A DNA stretch of 64,000 nucleotides from CAXXOK01 sp963678055. GTDB lineage: Bacteria > Bacillota > Clostridia > Christensenellales > Aristaeellaceae. Of this stretch, positions 16,570 through 25,100 are shown piece by piece. Under the pieces are notes generated by a model. It had not been told where the DNA came from and searched no databases. It saw only the letters and a program-made list of their open reading frames with translations. The stretch lies in the NCBI GenBank assembly GCA_963678055.1, contig OY782679.1:1364001-1428000 (forward strand), given 5' to 3'. Within the stretch, counting starts at the first letter, position 1, and every line of letters starts with the position of its first letter. The translations under genes and the position numbers were made by a program.

Positions 16570-17389
16570 AGGATAAGGTGACGAGTTTCATCATCACAAA
16601 CCCGCGATATCCTTCCACTTCAATTTCATACCAGTTTGCGTCCTGACCGACGATCACAATCGGGGTTCCTGTTGCAAACTTCCCGATGATGGGGCCATCC
16701 GGTGTTAAGCGTACATTGATGCGGTCTTTACCGTTTGTTTTGCCGTTCAGGCTCAATACAGCCTGCGTGAAATCGGCTGGAGCCGATGGTAATATGGACA
16801 ATGCGGAGTTGCGAATATAACCCAGTTCATCTTTGTATAGAATCAGCGAAAACTCGTCACCGGGAGTCACAATATACACAATCGCGCCGGACTGACATTG
16901 ACGAAGGGTTTTAGCGTTGTTTGAAGCGCTTTGGCGGAGGGATGCTTTGCCTGTATTGGGTGCATAAATTGCGCCGAAGGCGGGCGTAATATCATCTGCA
17001 AACATCAGACTGTTGGTCGCTACGGTCGTGGTGGTCTTTCCTTGTTTTATCTGTGAATGCACGATCCCAAGCGCGTGCAACTGCGTTGGCTGGCCGTTTG
17101 AATCCGTAATCTGTACAGGTGGATGAACCTCCGGCGGCGGTGTGCTGGTTGCCGAGGTTTGTTTGGTATTGGTTTTACTGCTTGTACCGCCGGATGCATA
17201 CGGACAAACCCCGCCCGGGTGCAGGTGCGCGGGATGCCCGCCGCAATGATAGTGGTACGAGCCAAGCCCGCTGACGTTGTTGTTATCCTTATGACCGCCG
17301 TTGGAATCCGTACGACCGGAATGCGCATAGGAAACAGAGCTCACCAGCAACATGAGCAGTGCGAGAATCAGCATGAAGAATCGCTTCAT
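16550..17389 (-). CDS. Secreted YHYH-domain protein with SH3-like repeats
   Basis: About 279 residues. A signal peptide (MKRFFMLILALLMLLVSSVSYA) is followed at once by a YHYH module: AHSGRTDSNGGH, SGLGSYHYHCGGH, PAHLHPGGVCPY. This His/Cys-rich region may bind metal. A Thr/Ser-rich linker follows, and then two SH3-type-3-like domains (APNTGKASLRQSAS ... GKDRINVRLTPDGPIIGKF) that end in GYRGFVMMKLV. Expected location is the cell surface with wall binding through SH3. The ATG at 17389 follows GGGGGTGA; the frame extends to 17404 but that would overlap the ribosome site. Function unknown. Confidence 0.75.
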   Translation of the reverse strand: MKRFFMLILALLMLLVSSVSYAHSGRTDSNGGHKDNNNVSGLGSYHYHCGGHPAHLHPGGVCPYASGGTSSKTNTKQTSATSTPPPEVHPPVQITDSNGQPTQLHALGIVHSQIKQGKTTTTVATNSLMFADDITPAFGAIYAPNTGKASLRQSASNNAKTLRQCQSGAIVYIVTPGDEFSLILYKDELGYIRNSALSILPSAPADFTQAVLSLNGKTNGKDRINVRLTPDGPIIGKFATGTPIVIVGQDANWYEIEVEGYRGFVMMKLVTLSSIESRE

Positions 17390-17553
17390 AACGTTCACCC
17401 CCATTCAAGGTGCAAGAAACAATGCTGTCAAACGAAATCTGTCTGACAGCAGTATACCATATCCATCAGTGTGATAAAAGTGAGCGATAAAGCGAGCTGA
17501 TGCCACACAGTCCGTCAGGCTGCAAAGCCGGGCGAATTTGGCGGCTGATTGAT

Positions 17554-18321
17554 TTATCGGTCAAAGCCTTGAAGCAGTTCGTAGGTAAAGCGAAACACCT
17601 TTGCAAGGGCATCTTCTGTAACGACCGCAACGCTATCGCGCGTGCCGTTGTGCATGGTTTCGATAATAGAGGGGAACTGGTCTTTGGAGACTTCACCTGG
17701 CCCGGAAAACAGCACGGACATCGGTTGCACATCCCGCTGCTCCAGAATGCAGACAGAGATATTGGGAATACCAGAATCCTCAAACGTGCCATCGTCACCG
17801 TCTGGCAGCTTTTTAAGAATTTGAAACGGTGCGGTTTCTTGATTGACCGTGCGCACGGCATCAGCCAGCATGCCGTCTATAAGGTTTTTCTGCGGTGCGA
17901 TCAGCACCTGGTCGCCGACGCCGCAAATATCCAGGTTGATCATGGCAAGTACATCCATACCGCAGGTACGAACATACAGTTTACTGCCCAGCGCATGCGC
18001 TTCTTCCTGATCGAAGAACACAAAATCCATGCTGGTTTTCGGCGGATGGAGACAAAAGCGCTGAATCAGCTCCAGTAGAATGCTGACACCGGATGCGTTG
18101 TCATTTGCTCCGGTGCTGCCGTCAACGCTATCGTAGTGTGCGCCGATGACAATGCGTTTTTGAGCTTGACCAAAGGAGACGATGATGTTTTCAATTGGCA
18201 GGCCATTCTCGTTTGCGCATTGCGAGGAATACTTCGCACCGATACGACGCAGTTCTTGGATCAGGGCGGCTTTCCGATCTTGGTTGTCTTTCAGGGCGAG
18301 TTTTCTTACGGTGTCTAGCAT
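17554..18321 (-). CDS. M28-family zinc metallopeptidase
   Basis: Peptidase M28 (aminopeptidase) of about 255 residues and no signal peptide, so probably cytoplasmic. Metal ligands and catalytic residues are visible: IGAHYDSVDG (His and Asp), GANDNASGVS (bridging Asp), FFDQEEAHALGS (catalytic Glu pair), NLDICGVGD (Asp) and the late ETMHNGTRDS (His). The start ATG at 18321 follows AGGAG by 5 bases. The longer frame to 18381 runs into the upstream gene. It is 32 bases downstream of the Gal-binding-like gene and likely co-transcribed with it. Substrate unknown. Confidence 0.85.
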   Translation of the reverse strand: MLDTVRKLALKDNQDRKAALIQELRRIGAKYSSQCANENGLPIENIIVSFGQAQKRIVIGAHYDSVDGSTGANDNASGVSILLELIQRFCLHPPKTSMDFVFFDQEEAHALGSKLYVRTCGMDVLAMINLDICGVGDQVLIAPQKNLIDGMLADAVRTVNQETAPFQILKKLPDGDDGTFEDSGIPNISVCILEQRDVQPMSVLFSGPGEVSKDQFPSIIETMHNGTRDSVAVVTEDALAKVFRFTYELLQGFDR

Positions 18322-18353
18322 GCTGACTCCTGTTAAATCGTAATTTCTGTTAT

Positions 18354-19127
18354 CTATATGTCTTGTCCGTATACTTCCCACTGGCTGAGGGACTGATACG
18401 GGGAGGGGTGGTTGGCCTTGATCAGTGTGTCCAGCACCATCCAGCGTACGGTATGGAAGCCATCCAGCGATACATCCTGCGGGCCATCGAACTCCTGAAG
18501 ATTAATGGTTGTCTCATACCCGTCGGACAGGTGCATCGTGGCGCGTTTCCAGTAGCCGCTGTGCTCGAAGTCTGCACGGAGGTAGAGTACTGCTTTGTCT
18601 ACGCGCACGTCACGGCCAAAGTCCAGCCGGATGGCGGCATCAGCACGACCGCCGATACCCCAGCTGAGAAACGGCCACGCGCCATGTGAATGGGCGATGT
18701 GTTCACCGTCAATTACATTACGGGCAAAAAACACGCTTTCGTCCCGGGTCTCCACATTGGCGGAGGCATGCGGGTATGCGCCGCTATCGTGCCGCTGGTC
18801 GGCGGGGTTGCAGGCCAGGTTGCGGTACTCATTTTGGGTATCGTCTGCCAGAGTGATCAAATGCCTGTCGCCCTCAAACGCAAACGGCGGGTACATTTGC
18901 GGCAAATCATGCTCCAGAGGCAGCCGGAATGACCATTGTTTGTCTGGCAGGAACAGCCTTGCAGGGACGATGGTGTGATCCACCCGCACCACAACATGCT
19001 GCGCATCGCTTTCAAATACAATGACATCGCCCGGCTGATACACAGCGTTAAAACATAAAAGAGCCTCGCCCTGTGCCTTGGTCGACGCAATGGTTTCATC
19101 ATTTCGCATAATGCTAATAGAATTCAT
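18354..19127 (-). CDS. Cytoplasmic protein with galactose-binding-like C-terminal domain
   Basis: 257 residues, no signal peptide or membrane span. The N-terminal ~100 residues are beta-rich (FNAVYQPGDVIVFES ... VVVRVDHTIVPARLFL) with a conserved-looking SFRLPLEHDLPQMYPP segment. The C-terminal half resembles an F5/8-type carbohydrate-binding fold (ARNVIDGEHIAHSHGAWP, SWGIGGRADAAIRLDFGRDVRVDKAVLYLRADFEHSGYWK, DTLIKANHPSPYQSLSQWEVYG). I recall such proteins as unnamed carbohydrate-binding-like proteins in Clostridia; no enzyme activity is evident. AAGGAG precedes the ATG and a good promoter lies at 19162-19190. It probably forms an operon with the M28 peptidase. Confidence 0.6.
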   Translation of the reverse strand: MNSISIMRNDETIASTKAQGEALLCFNAVYQPGDVIVFESDAQHVVVRVDHTIVPARLFLPDKQWSFRLPLEHDLPQMYPPFAFEGDRHLITLADDTQNEYRNLACNPADQRHDSGAYPHASANVETRDESVFFARNVIDGEHIAHSHGAWPFLSWGIGGRADAAIRLDFGRDVRVDKAVLYLRADFEHSGYWKRATMHLSDGYETTINLQEFDGPQDVSLDGFHTVRWMVLDTLIKANHPSPYQSLSQWEVYGQDI

Positions 19128-19161
19128 GTGGATTCTCCTTATGGAATATCTGTTTAAGAGT

Positions 19162-19190
19162 ACTATATCATTGTACCGAGTGACTGTCTA
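19162..19190 (-). promoter_or_regulatory. Promoter of the Gal-binding-like gene and M28 peptidase
   Basis: Minus strand TAGACA (19185-19190), 17-base spacer, TATAGT (19162-19167) with TGA before the -10. Confidence 0.6.
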
Positions 19191-19283
19191 TGACAGGAAG
19201 GGGCAACATGATAATGTTTCTACTCCAAGCAGAAAAGTTGTGATATGCTTTCATGGACAAATGTCATGGGAGGGATAGCTTCA

Positions 19284-20210
19284 ATGCCAATACACTGTGA
19301 TACCCATATTGAGACAAAACGGCTGCTGGATGCGGCTAGCTATAAGCAAATTCTTGCACTGCAACACGTGTGTGAAGAAGCAGATGACATTGCCTTCAAG
19401 CTGGAGCTAGCGTATAAGCTTGCCGATGCTGGAAACCTAGAAAGCAATCAAACCGACCCAGCTATAAATGAGTTCATGTTTTATGTTGACCGTGAGTTGA
19501 TTGGATATGTTGGCATCTGCGGATTTGGAGAGGCATCCGGCCCGCTAGAGCTGAGCGGCATGGTGCACCCTGACTACAGACGAAACGGCATATTTAAAAC
19601 ACTGTCAGCGCTGGCTGAGGCCGAATGCAATCGCAGAAAAACGAAATCGGCACTGGGTCTTTGTGACCGCAAAGCATTAGCGGGTCAGGCGATGCTGAAA
19701 AATCACGGCAGAACACTGCACCACAGCGAATACGAAATGCACCTGCAAAGCAATCCGTACGATACGACTGACGAGACGCTCCATGGCATTTCGCTGCGAA
19801 AGGCTGAAAATAGCGATGCGGCGGAGCTGGCCAGGCAGGACAGCATCTATTTCGGCGAGGAATTCAGCGTGGAACCAGAGAATGAAAAAGCCCCTCACAT
19901 ACGGCTCCCGGAAGAGGAGGAAAAGAAAGGGTTTACCATCTATCTTGCAGTGAAAGACAATGCAGTCATCGGTAAAGTAAACCTGCAAATAAGCAACGAT
20001 AGCGGCGGTATTTTTGGTTTGGGCGTGTTACCGGCAGAGCAGGGCAAGGGCTACGGACGTGCAACGTTGCGCTTAGCTGTGAAGAAGCTACAGGAAGCAC
20101 AGGTGAAAACCATCTACTTGCAAGTGTTGACGGATAATGAAAAAGCACTTACACTATACCGTTCCTGCGGGTTTGAAACGAGCTCGGTGATGGATTACTT
20201 CAAGCTGTGA
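19284..20210 (+). CDS. Tandem GNAT-family N-acetyltransferase
   Basis: 308 residues made of two GNAT units. The first (residues ~1-150) has GYVGICGFGEASGPLELSGM and HPDYRRNGIFKTL, an R/Q-x-x-G-like acetyl-CoA loop. The second (~165-308) has FGLGVLPAEQGKGYGRATL, a canonical Q-x-x-G-x-G/A loop, and the terminal DNEKALTLYRSCGFE. The second unit looks catalytic and the first may be structural or degenerate. The acceptor is unknown; proteins of this layout acetylate small amines or antibiotics, but nothing here decides. The ATG at 19284 follows GGGAGGG by 9 bases, so the earlier in-frame codons are not used. Confidence 0.82.
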   Translation: MPIHCDTHIETKRLLDAASYKQILALQHVCEEADDIAFKLELAYKLADAGNLESNQTDPAINEFMFYVDRELIGYVGICGFGEASGPLELSGMVHPDYRRNGIFKTLSALAEAECNRRKTKSALGLCDRKALAGQAMLKNHGRTLHHSEYEMHLQSNPYDTTDETLHGISLRKAENSDAAELARQDSIYFGEEFSVEPENEKAPHIRLPEEEEKKGFTIYLAVKDNAVIGKVNLQISNDSGGIFGLGVLPAEQGKGYGRATLRLAVKKLQEAQVKTIYLQVLTDNEKALTLYRSCGFETSSVMDYFKL

Positions 20211-20246
20211 ACCGGGATGATGTCGTGTGATGAAGGGGGAATCAAT

Positions 20247-21011
20247 ATGGATTTCAGAACGATTTTCGACAGGGTGCCTGAACAATTCGACAAATGGAGA
20301 CCACGGTATTGTGACGAGCTGTATCGGGATCTGATAGAATACGCAGCGCTTGCGCCCGAAAAAACTGTGCTGGAGGTCGGACCTGGAACAGGACAAGCAA
20401 CGGAACCAGTGCTGCAATCTGGCTGCCACTATACCGCGATCGAGTTAAGCGAAGTGTTCACCGGTATTATGCAGGATAAATTCGCGTCCTACCCAAACTT
20501 TCATATTTTGAACGCGGACTTTGAAACCTATAATTTTGGTGAAAGCAGCTTTGATCTGCTGTACTCGGCGGCGGCATTTCAGTGGATACCGGAGAAGATC
20601 GGTTATCCGAAAGCATATTCGCTTATCAAGAGTGGCGGTGCGTTTGCGATGCTTTTAATGCGTCCGGATATCCAGCCCGGCGGTGGCTATACGGATGAAC
20701 CGCTGTATAGTAAAATACAGGAGGTGTACGCCGCTTACTTCCGCCCGGAGACGGAATATACCTGTAGTCTGGATTATGAAGCGTGCGAGAAATATGGTTT
20801 TGTGGATCTGGAACGCCATGAATACCGAAAAACGCGATGTTATACCGCAGATGAGTACATCGCGCTGATTGGCACACACAGCAATCACATCTCCCTGCAA
20901 GAGCCGTTCCGGGCCAGCTTCTACGATGGGATAAGAAAAGCTATTATCGAAGCGGGGAACAGCATTACCCTATATGACAAGATCACGATGTATCTGGCGC
21001 GAAAACTGTAG
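20247..21011 (+). CDS. Class I SAM-dependent methyltransferase
   Basis: 254-residue cytoplasmic methyltransferase. Motif I is VLEVGPGTGQATEP near residue 45. An acidic residue ends the next strand (YTAIELSEVF), and motif IV lies in FDLLYSAAAFQWIP. The N-terminal DFRTIFDRVPEQFDKWRPRY is typical of small-molecule methyltransferases. The substrate cannot be told. The ATG at 20247 follows AGGGGG. The gene lies 36 bases after the GNAT gene and may share its transcript. The terminator at 21017-21045 ends it. Confidence 0.85.
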   Translation: MDFRTIFDRVPEQFDKWRPRYCDELYRDLIEYAALAPEKTVLEVGPGTGQATEPVLQSGCHYTAIELSEVFTGIMQDKFASYPNFHILNADFETYNFGESSFDLLYSAAAFQWIPEKIGYPKAYSLIKSGGAFAMLLMRPDIQPGGGYTDEPLYSKIQEVYAAYFRPETEYTCSLDYEACEKYGFVDLERHEYRKTRCYTADEYIALIGTHSNHISLQEPFRASFYDGIRKAIIEAGNSITLYDKITMYLARKL

Positions 21012-21016
21012 ATAGT

Positions 21017-21045
21017 AAAAACCCTCGCTTTTCAGCGGGGGTTTT
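21017..21045. terminator. Bidirectional intrinsic terminator
   Basis: AAAACCCTCGCT / AGCGGGGGTTTT stem of 12 pairs with one G-T pair and a short loop, giving T runs on both strands. It separates the methyltransferase (+) from the end of the polyamine operon (-). Confidence 0.8.
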
Positions 21046-21057
21046 GTGACGGATCGT

Positions 21058-22197
21058 TTATGATAACCTGTTCTTAAAATCGGCATACCCGAACGAACGG
21101 ATAATTTCTGTTTTGCCGTCTGTATGCATAAGCACAATGCCTGGCAGCGGCATACCGTTAAAGGTGTTGTTCTTCACCATGGTGTAGATGGCCATATCCT
21201 CAAACACCAGCATATCGCCTGGCTGGAGAGGATGATCGAAGGAATAGTCACCGATAATATCACCCGCAAGGCAGGTCGGCCCGGCCAAGCGATAAGTATG
21301 CGCTTTTTCGCCCGGCTGTCCTGCGCCATGCAGCGGCGGGCGGTAGGGCATCTCGATGACATCAGGCATGTGGCAGGCGGCGGAGGCATCCAAGATGGCG
21401 ATTTTCATGCCGTTGTCAACAATATCCAATACACGGGCAGTCAGGTACCCGGCGTTGAGCGCAACGGCTTCGCCTGGCTCCAGATAGACCTCCACGTTAT
21501 ACTTGGCCTTGAAACGGCGAATGCAGGTAATGAGCGCGGGGATATCGTACCCCGGTTTGGTGATATGGTGACCGCCGCCGAAGTTCACCCAGCGCATTTG
21601 GGGCAGGAATTCGCCGAACTTATCCTCGACCATTGCAAGGGTTTCGATCAATGCATCTGCGCCCTGTTCGCACAGGGTGTGGAAGTGCAGGCCGTTTATG
21701 CCGTCCAGCAAATCCGCACGGAAGTTTTTGCGTGTCACTCCCATGCGGGAGAATGCCGCGCAGGGATCGTAAATGGCGTGATCCTGCGTGGAACATTCGG
21801 GGTTGATACGCATGCCGCAGTGTTTCCCGGCGGACAGGGCGCGTGTTTTATACTGCTGCCACTGGTTGAACGAGTTGAATACGATGTGATTACAAAGCGA
21901 CAGTATTTCGTCAATCTCAGCCTCTTTGTACGCGGGGGAGAAGATGTGCGTTTCACCGCCCATTGCTTCATGCCCGAGTCGTGCTTCATACAGCCCGCTG
22001 GCCGTAGTGCCGGCAAGGTACTTGCCGATCAGCGGATAAACCCGGAATATGGAAAATGCCTTTTGTGCAAGCAGAATTTTGCATCCGGCCTGCTCCGCTA
22101 CGGACTTTAGTATGGTTAAATTGTCACTCAATCTTTGCTCATCCACCACATAGCACGGGGTGGGGAGTTGCTTAAGATCGCTTATAAGTGTGTCCAT
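21058..22197 (-). CDS. nspC: Carboxynorspermidine/carboxyspermidine decarboxylase
   Basis: Group IV PLP decarboxylase of 379 residues. The PLP lysine lies in ILLAQKAFS near residue 46. Other family elements are ASGLYEARLGHE, HFHTLCEQGADALIE (the HxxCEQ motif), VNFGGGHHIT, EPGEAVALNAG and GPTCLAGDIIGDY with the substrate Cys/Asp. It decarboxylates carboxy(nor)spermidine, or the agmatine-derived equivalent, to the polyamine in the cytoplasm. It overlaps its upstream dehydrogenase by one base (TGATG), so the two steps are translationally coupled. Last gene of the five-gene polyamine operon. Confidence 0.92.
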   Translation of the reverse strand: MDTLISDLKQLPTPCYVVDEQRLSDNLTILKSVAEQAGCKILLAQKAFSIFRVYPLIGKYLAGTTASGLYEARLGHEAMGGETHIFSPAYKEAEIDEILSLCNHIVFNSFNQWQQYKTRALSAGKHCGMRINPECSTQDHAIYDPCAAFSRMGVTRKNFRADLLDGINGLHFHTLCEQGADALIETLAMVEDKFGEFLPQMRWVNFGGGHHITKPGYDIPALITCIRRFKAKYNVEVYLEPGEAVALNAGYLTARVLDIVDNGMKIAILDASAACHMPDVIEMPYRPPLHGAGQPGEKAHTYRLAGPTCLAGDIIGDYSFDHPLQPGDMLVFEDMAIYTMVKNNTFNGMPLPGIVLMHTDGKTEIIRSFGYADFKNRLS

Positions 22198-23396
22198 CAG
22201 TCTACCAGCGTGGGGTTAAAGTCTTCCTGCCAGGGCAGACCCCATTTGTTGAGCGCGTCCATGAAGGGATCGGGATCAAACTCTTCCACGTTCCACACGC
22301 CGGGCTTGTTCCATGTGCCGTTCATCACCAGCATGGCGCCGATCATCGCGGGCACGCCGGTGGTGTAGGAAATGGCCTGGCTGCCGACCTCGCGGTAGCA
22401 CTCCTGATGATCGCAGATATTATACAGGTAATAGGTTTTCTCTTTTCCGTCCTTTATGCCCTGAAAAATGCAGCCGATGTTGGTTTTGCCCTTGGTACGG
22501 GGGCCAAGCGACGCTGGATCGGGCAAAACGGCTTTCAGGAATTGCAGTGGAATAATTTGCTGGCCCTGAAACTCGATCGGCTCAATGGAGGTCATGCCGA
22601 CATTTTCCAGGCACTTCAGGTGCGTCAGGTAGCTCTGCCCGAAGGTCATGAAAAAGCGGATGCGCTTGATGCCTTTCAGGTTCAGGCCGAGGCTTTCCAG
22701 TTCCTCATGGTGCAGCAGGTACATATCCTTCTGGCCGATGCCCTTGAAATTGTACTCGCGCTTAATTTCCATGGGTTCGGTTTCCACCCAGTGGCCGTCT
22801 TCCCAGTAGCTGCCCTTGGCTGTGACCTCGCGGATGTTGATTTCGGGGTTGAAGTTGGTGGCAAAGGGATAGCCGTGGTCGCCGCCGTTAGCATCGAGGA
22901 TATCAAGATAATGAATTTCATCAAAATGATGCTTTTGTGCATAGGCGGAGAATACACCGGTGACGCCGGGATCAAACCCGCTGCCAAGCAGTGCGCAAAT
23001 GCCGGCCTCCTTGAACTTTTCCCGGTACGCCCACTGCCAGCTGTACTCAAACTTGGCGGTGTCCTCCGGTTCGTAATTGGCGGTGTCTACATAATGCGTT
23101 TTAGTTTGCAGGCACGCATCCATAATCGTTAAATCCTGATAGGGGAGGGCAAGGTTCAAGACCACATCGGGCTTGAACTGGTTGATCAGCGCAACAAGTT
23201 CGTCCACATTGTCGGCGTTTACCTGCGCGGTTTGAATTTTGGTTTTGCCGCCGGAGAGCGTCTCTTTGAGCGCATCACATTTGCTTACGGTGCGGCTGGC
23301 GATTAAAATCTCCTCAAATACATCACTGTTTTGGCAGCATTTATGGATAGCAACCGAGGCCACGCCTCCGCAACCGATAATCATACATTTTCCCAT
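22197..23396 (-). CDS. Carboxy(nor)spermidine dehydrogenase, saccharopine dehydrogenase family
   Basis: 399 residues. N-terminal Rossmann motif MIIGCGGVASVAIHKC; ASRTVSKCDALKE and VVLNLALPYQDLTIMDACL follow, then the family core GICALLGSGFDPGVTGVFSAYAQ and the catalytic/substrate part YLDILDANGGDHGYPFATN. The enzyme condenses aspartate beta-semialdehyde with a diamine (putrescine or 1,3-diaminopropane, or agmatine in the carboxyaminopropylagmatine route) and reduces the imine with NADPH. Pairing with nspC fixes its role. It begins 5 bases after speB with its ribosome site inside the speB end. Confidence 0.93.
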   Translation of the reverse strand: MGKCMIIGCGGVASVAIHKCCQNSDVFEEILIASRTVSKCDALKETLSGGKTKIQTAQVNADNVDELVALINQFKPDVVLNLALPYQDLTIMDACLQTKTHYVDTANYEPEDTAKFEYSWQWAYREKFKEAGICALLGSGFDPGVTGVFSAYAQKHHFDEIHYLDILDANGGDHGYPFATNFNPEINIREVTAKGSYWEDGHWVETEPMEIKREYNFKGIGQKDMYLLHHEELESLGLNLKGIKRIRFFMTFGQSYLTHLKCLENVGMTSIEPIEFQGQQIIPLQFLKAVLPDPASLGPRTKGKTNIGCIFQGIKDGKEKTYYLYNICDHQECYREVGSQAISYTTGVPAMIGAMLVMNGTWNKPGVWNVEEFDPDPFMDALNKWGLPWQEDFNPTLVD

Positions 23397-23401
23397 GTTC
23401 G

Positions 23402-24253
23402 TTACGCTCCTTTCAGTTGGAGAAGAATCTCCCGGACCAGTTTGCAGCTGACGGCGGTCGATACGCCGCTCGTGTCGTAATGCGGGGCAAGTTCTACAAT
23501 ATCGCAGCCGACCAGATTAATCTTGTGCAGTTTCAAAACGGCAGATAATACCTCGCTAAACGATACGCCGCCGGGTTCCGGTGTGCCAGTGCCGGGGAAA
23601 TACGCCGGGTCGAGGATATCTAAATCAAGGGTGAAATACACCGGCTTGCCCTTAAGTGCTTCCAGCGTTTCGGCAAAGCCGGACAGGGAAAAGCGGTGGA
23701 TATCGGTATGTGCATCAGCGAACTGAAATTCTTCTTTTTCGCCGCTGCGGATGCCGAACTGGTGAATGCGCCCGTCGCCAACCAAATCCCATACCCGACG
23801 GATAACGGAGGCGTGGGACATGGTCTCGCCCATATAGTCATTCCGCAAATCAGTATGCGCATCCAGGTGGATGATGTGCAGATCGGGATAGGTTTTCAGC
23901 ATGGCCCGAATGGCCCCAAGGGTCACCAGGTGCTCACCGCCGAGCATCACCGGCAGCTTTTTCTCTGCAAGAATGGCTGTGACTGTATCTTCCGTCATGG
24001 TCAGTACCGAATCGGGGTTGCCAAACGGCAGATCCAAATCGCCGATATCGCAAATCTTGTAATCTGCCAGATCGCGGTCGGCATAGGGGGAATAGGTTTC
24101 CAGCCCGTAGGAATCCTGCCGTATGGCGTTTGGTGCAAAGCGGGAACCGGGGCGAAACGAGGCCGTACCGTCAAACGGTACGCCAAACAAAACCATATCG
24201 GCCTGCGCATAGTCCGTATCGCAGCCGATGAAGGTCAGACTATTCTTATGCAT
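23402..24253 (-). CDS. speB: Agmatinase / aminopropylagmatine ureohydrolase family
   Basis: Ureohydrolase of 283 residues hydrolysing agmatine, or N-aminopropylagmatine, to the amine plus urea with a two-manganese centre. Metal motifs are readable: MLGGEHLVTLGAI (usually GGDH, here Glu replaces Asp), HLDAHTDLRNDY, and TLDLDILDPAYFPGTGTPEPGG. The start is the ATG at 24253, which begins the conserved MHKNSLTFIGC and overlaps speE by 8 bases. A frame extension to 24484 inside speE is not real. Position between speE and the dehydrogenase/decarboxylase pair leaves open whether agmatine or aminopropylagmatine is the true substrate. Confidence 0.9.
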   Translation of the reverse strand: MHKNSLTFIGCDTDYAQADMVLFGVPFDGTASFRPGSRFAPNAIRQDSYGLETYSPYADRDLADYKICDIGDLDLPFGNPDSVLTMTEDTVTAILAEKKLPVMLGGEHLVTLGAIRAMLKTYPDLHIIHLDAHTDLRNDYMGETMSHASVIRRVWDLVGDGRIHQFGIRSGEKEEFQFADAHTDIHRFSLSGFAETLEALKGKPVYFTLDLDILDPAYFPGTGTPEPGGVSFSEVLSAVLKLHKINLVGCDIVELAPHYDTSGVSTAVSCKLVREILLQLKGA

Positions 24254-25100
24254 CCTTCTGCAAAGCCTCCTCCACGTAGTTGGGCAGGGCAAACGCGCCC
24301 AGGTGCAGGTTGGTGTTGTAGTAGCGGGTTTGAATCTGCAGGGCATTCCACCTGGCGGCATCCAGATCATGTACGGGATGCAGGGTGTTGGACGCAAAGC
24401 CAAACAGCCAGTGACCGGTGGGGTAGGTGGGGATATGCGCTTGATATACTTTGTTGATGGGGAATACACTTCCGCAGCGCACATGCGCCCGCCGAAGCAG
24501 AATTTGGTCTTTCAGGTAGAATGGATCATCGTGCTGGCTGACGAGGATACCGTCAGCAGTCAAGGCATTGTGGCAGCCGCCGTAAAACTCCTTGGTGAAC
24601 AGCACTTCGCCGGGGCCGGAGGGATCGTTGGAGTCGACGATAACCAAATCATACAGCTCTTTATTATGGCGGATGTATTTAAGTCCGTCCATAAAGTGTA
24701 GAGAAACACGCGGGTCGGAAAAACTCTCGGCTGTGTGGGGCATGAACTCCTTGGAGACTTCCACCACACGTTTGTCAATTTCTACGATATCGATTTTCTC
24801 TATCGTATCATACTTGCACAGTTCACGGGCCACGCCGCCGTCCGCTGCGCCAAATACCAGCACGGAACGGATGTTTGGGTTTACGGCCATGGGCACGTGC
24901 GTAATCATTTCATGGTAGATAAATTCGTCGCGCTCGGTGAGCATCAAAACGCCATCCAGCGTTAGAAAGCGGCCGAACTCCGGCGACAGGTATACGGAAA
25001 TGCGCTGGTATTCACTGCGCTCCTGATGAAGCTGTGCCGAGACACGCACGGAAAAGCGTACGTCCGGTGTATGATATTCGCTGAACCAGAGATCATCCAT
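24246..25100 (-). CDS. speE: Spermidine synthase family aminopropyltransferase
   Basis: 284 residues. The N-terminal DLWFSEYHTPDVRFSVRV and ERSEYQRISVY, then LDGVLMLTERDEFIYHEM (Tyr/His of the amine site), the nucleotide motif VLVFGAADGGVARE, and LVIVDSNDPSGPGEVLFTKEFY are all in the right order for SpeE. The nucleotide loop reads GAADGG where most family members have GGGDGG. It would transfer an aminopropyl group from decarboxylated SAM. No speD is visible in this window, so its donor supply or exact product is open. It overlaps speA by 8 bases at one end and speB by 8 at the other. Confidence 0.9.
   Translation of the reverse strand: MDDLWFSEYHTPDVRFSVRVSAQLHQERSEYQRISVYLSPEFGRFLTLDGVLMLTERDEFIYHEMITHVPMAVNPNIRSVLVFGAADGGVARELCKYDTIEKIDIVEIDKRVVEVSKEFMPHTAESFSDPRVSLHFMDGLKYIRHNKELYDLVIVDSNDPSGPGEVLFTKEFYGGCHNALTADGILVSQHDDPFYLKDQILLRRAHVRCGSVFPINKVYQAHIPTYPTGHWLFGFASNTLHPVHDLDAARWNALQIQTRYYNTNLHLGAFALPNYVEEALQKDA

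Noticed and set aside
17500..18078. 192-codon + strand frame opposite the M28 peptidase
   Set aside because: Antisense to conserved metal-binding motifs of a real peptidase; no start signals.
21124..23132. Long + strand frames opposite nspC and the dehydrogenase
   Set aside because: Antisense shadows of two well-identified enzymes; no recognisable domains or start signals.
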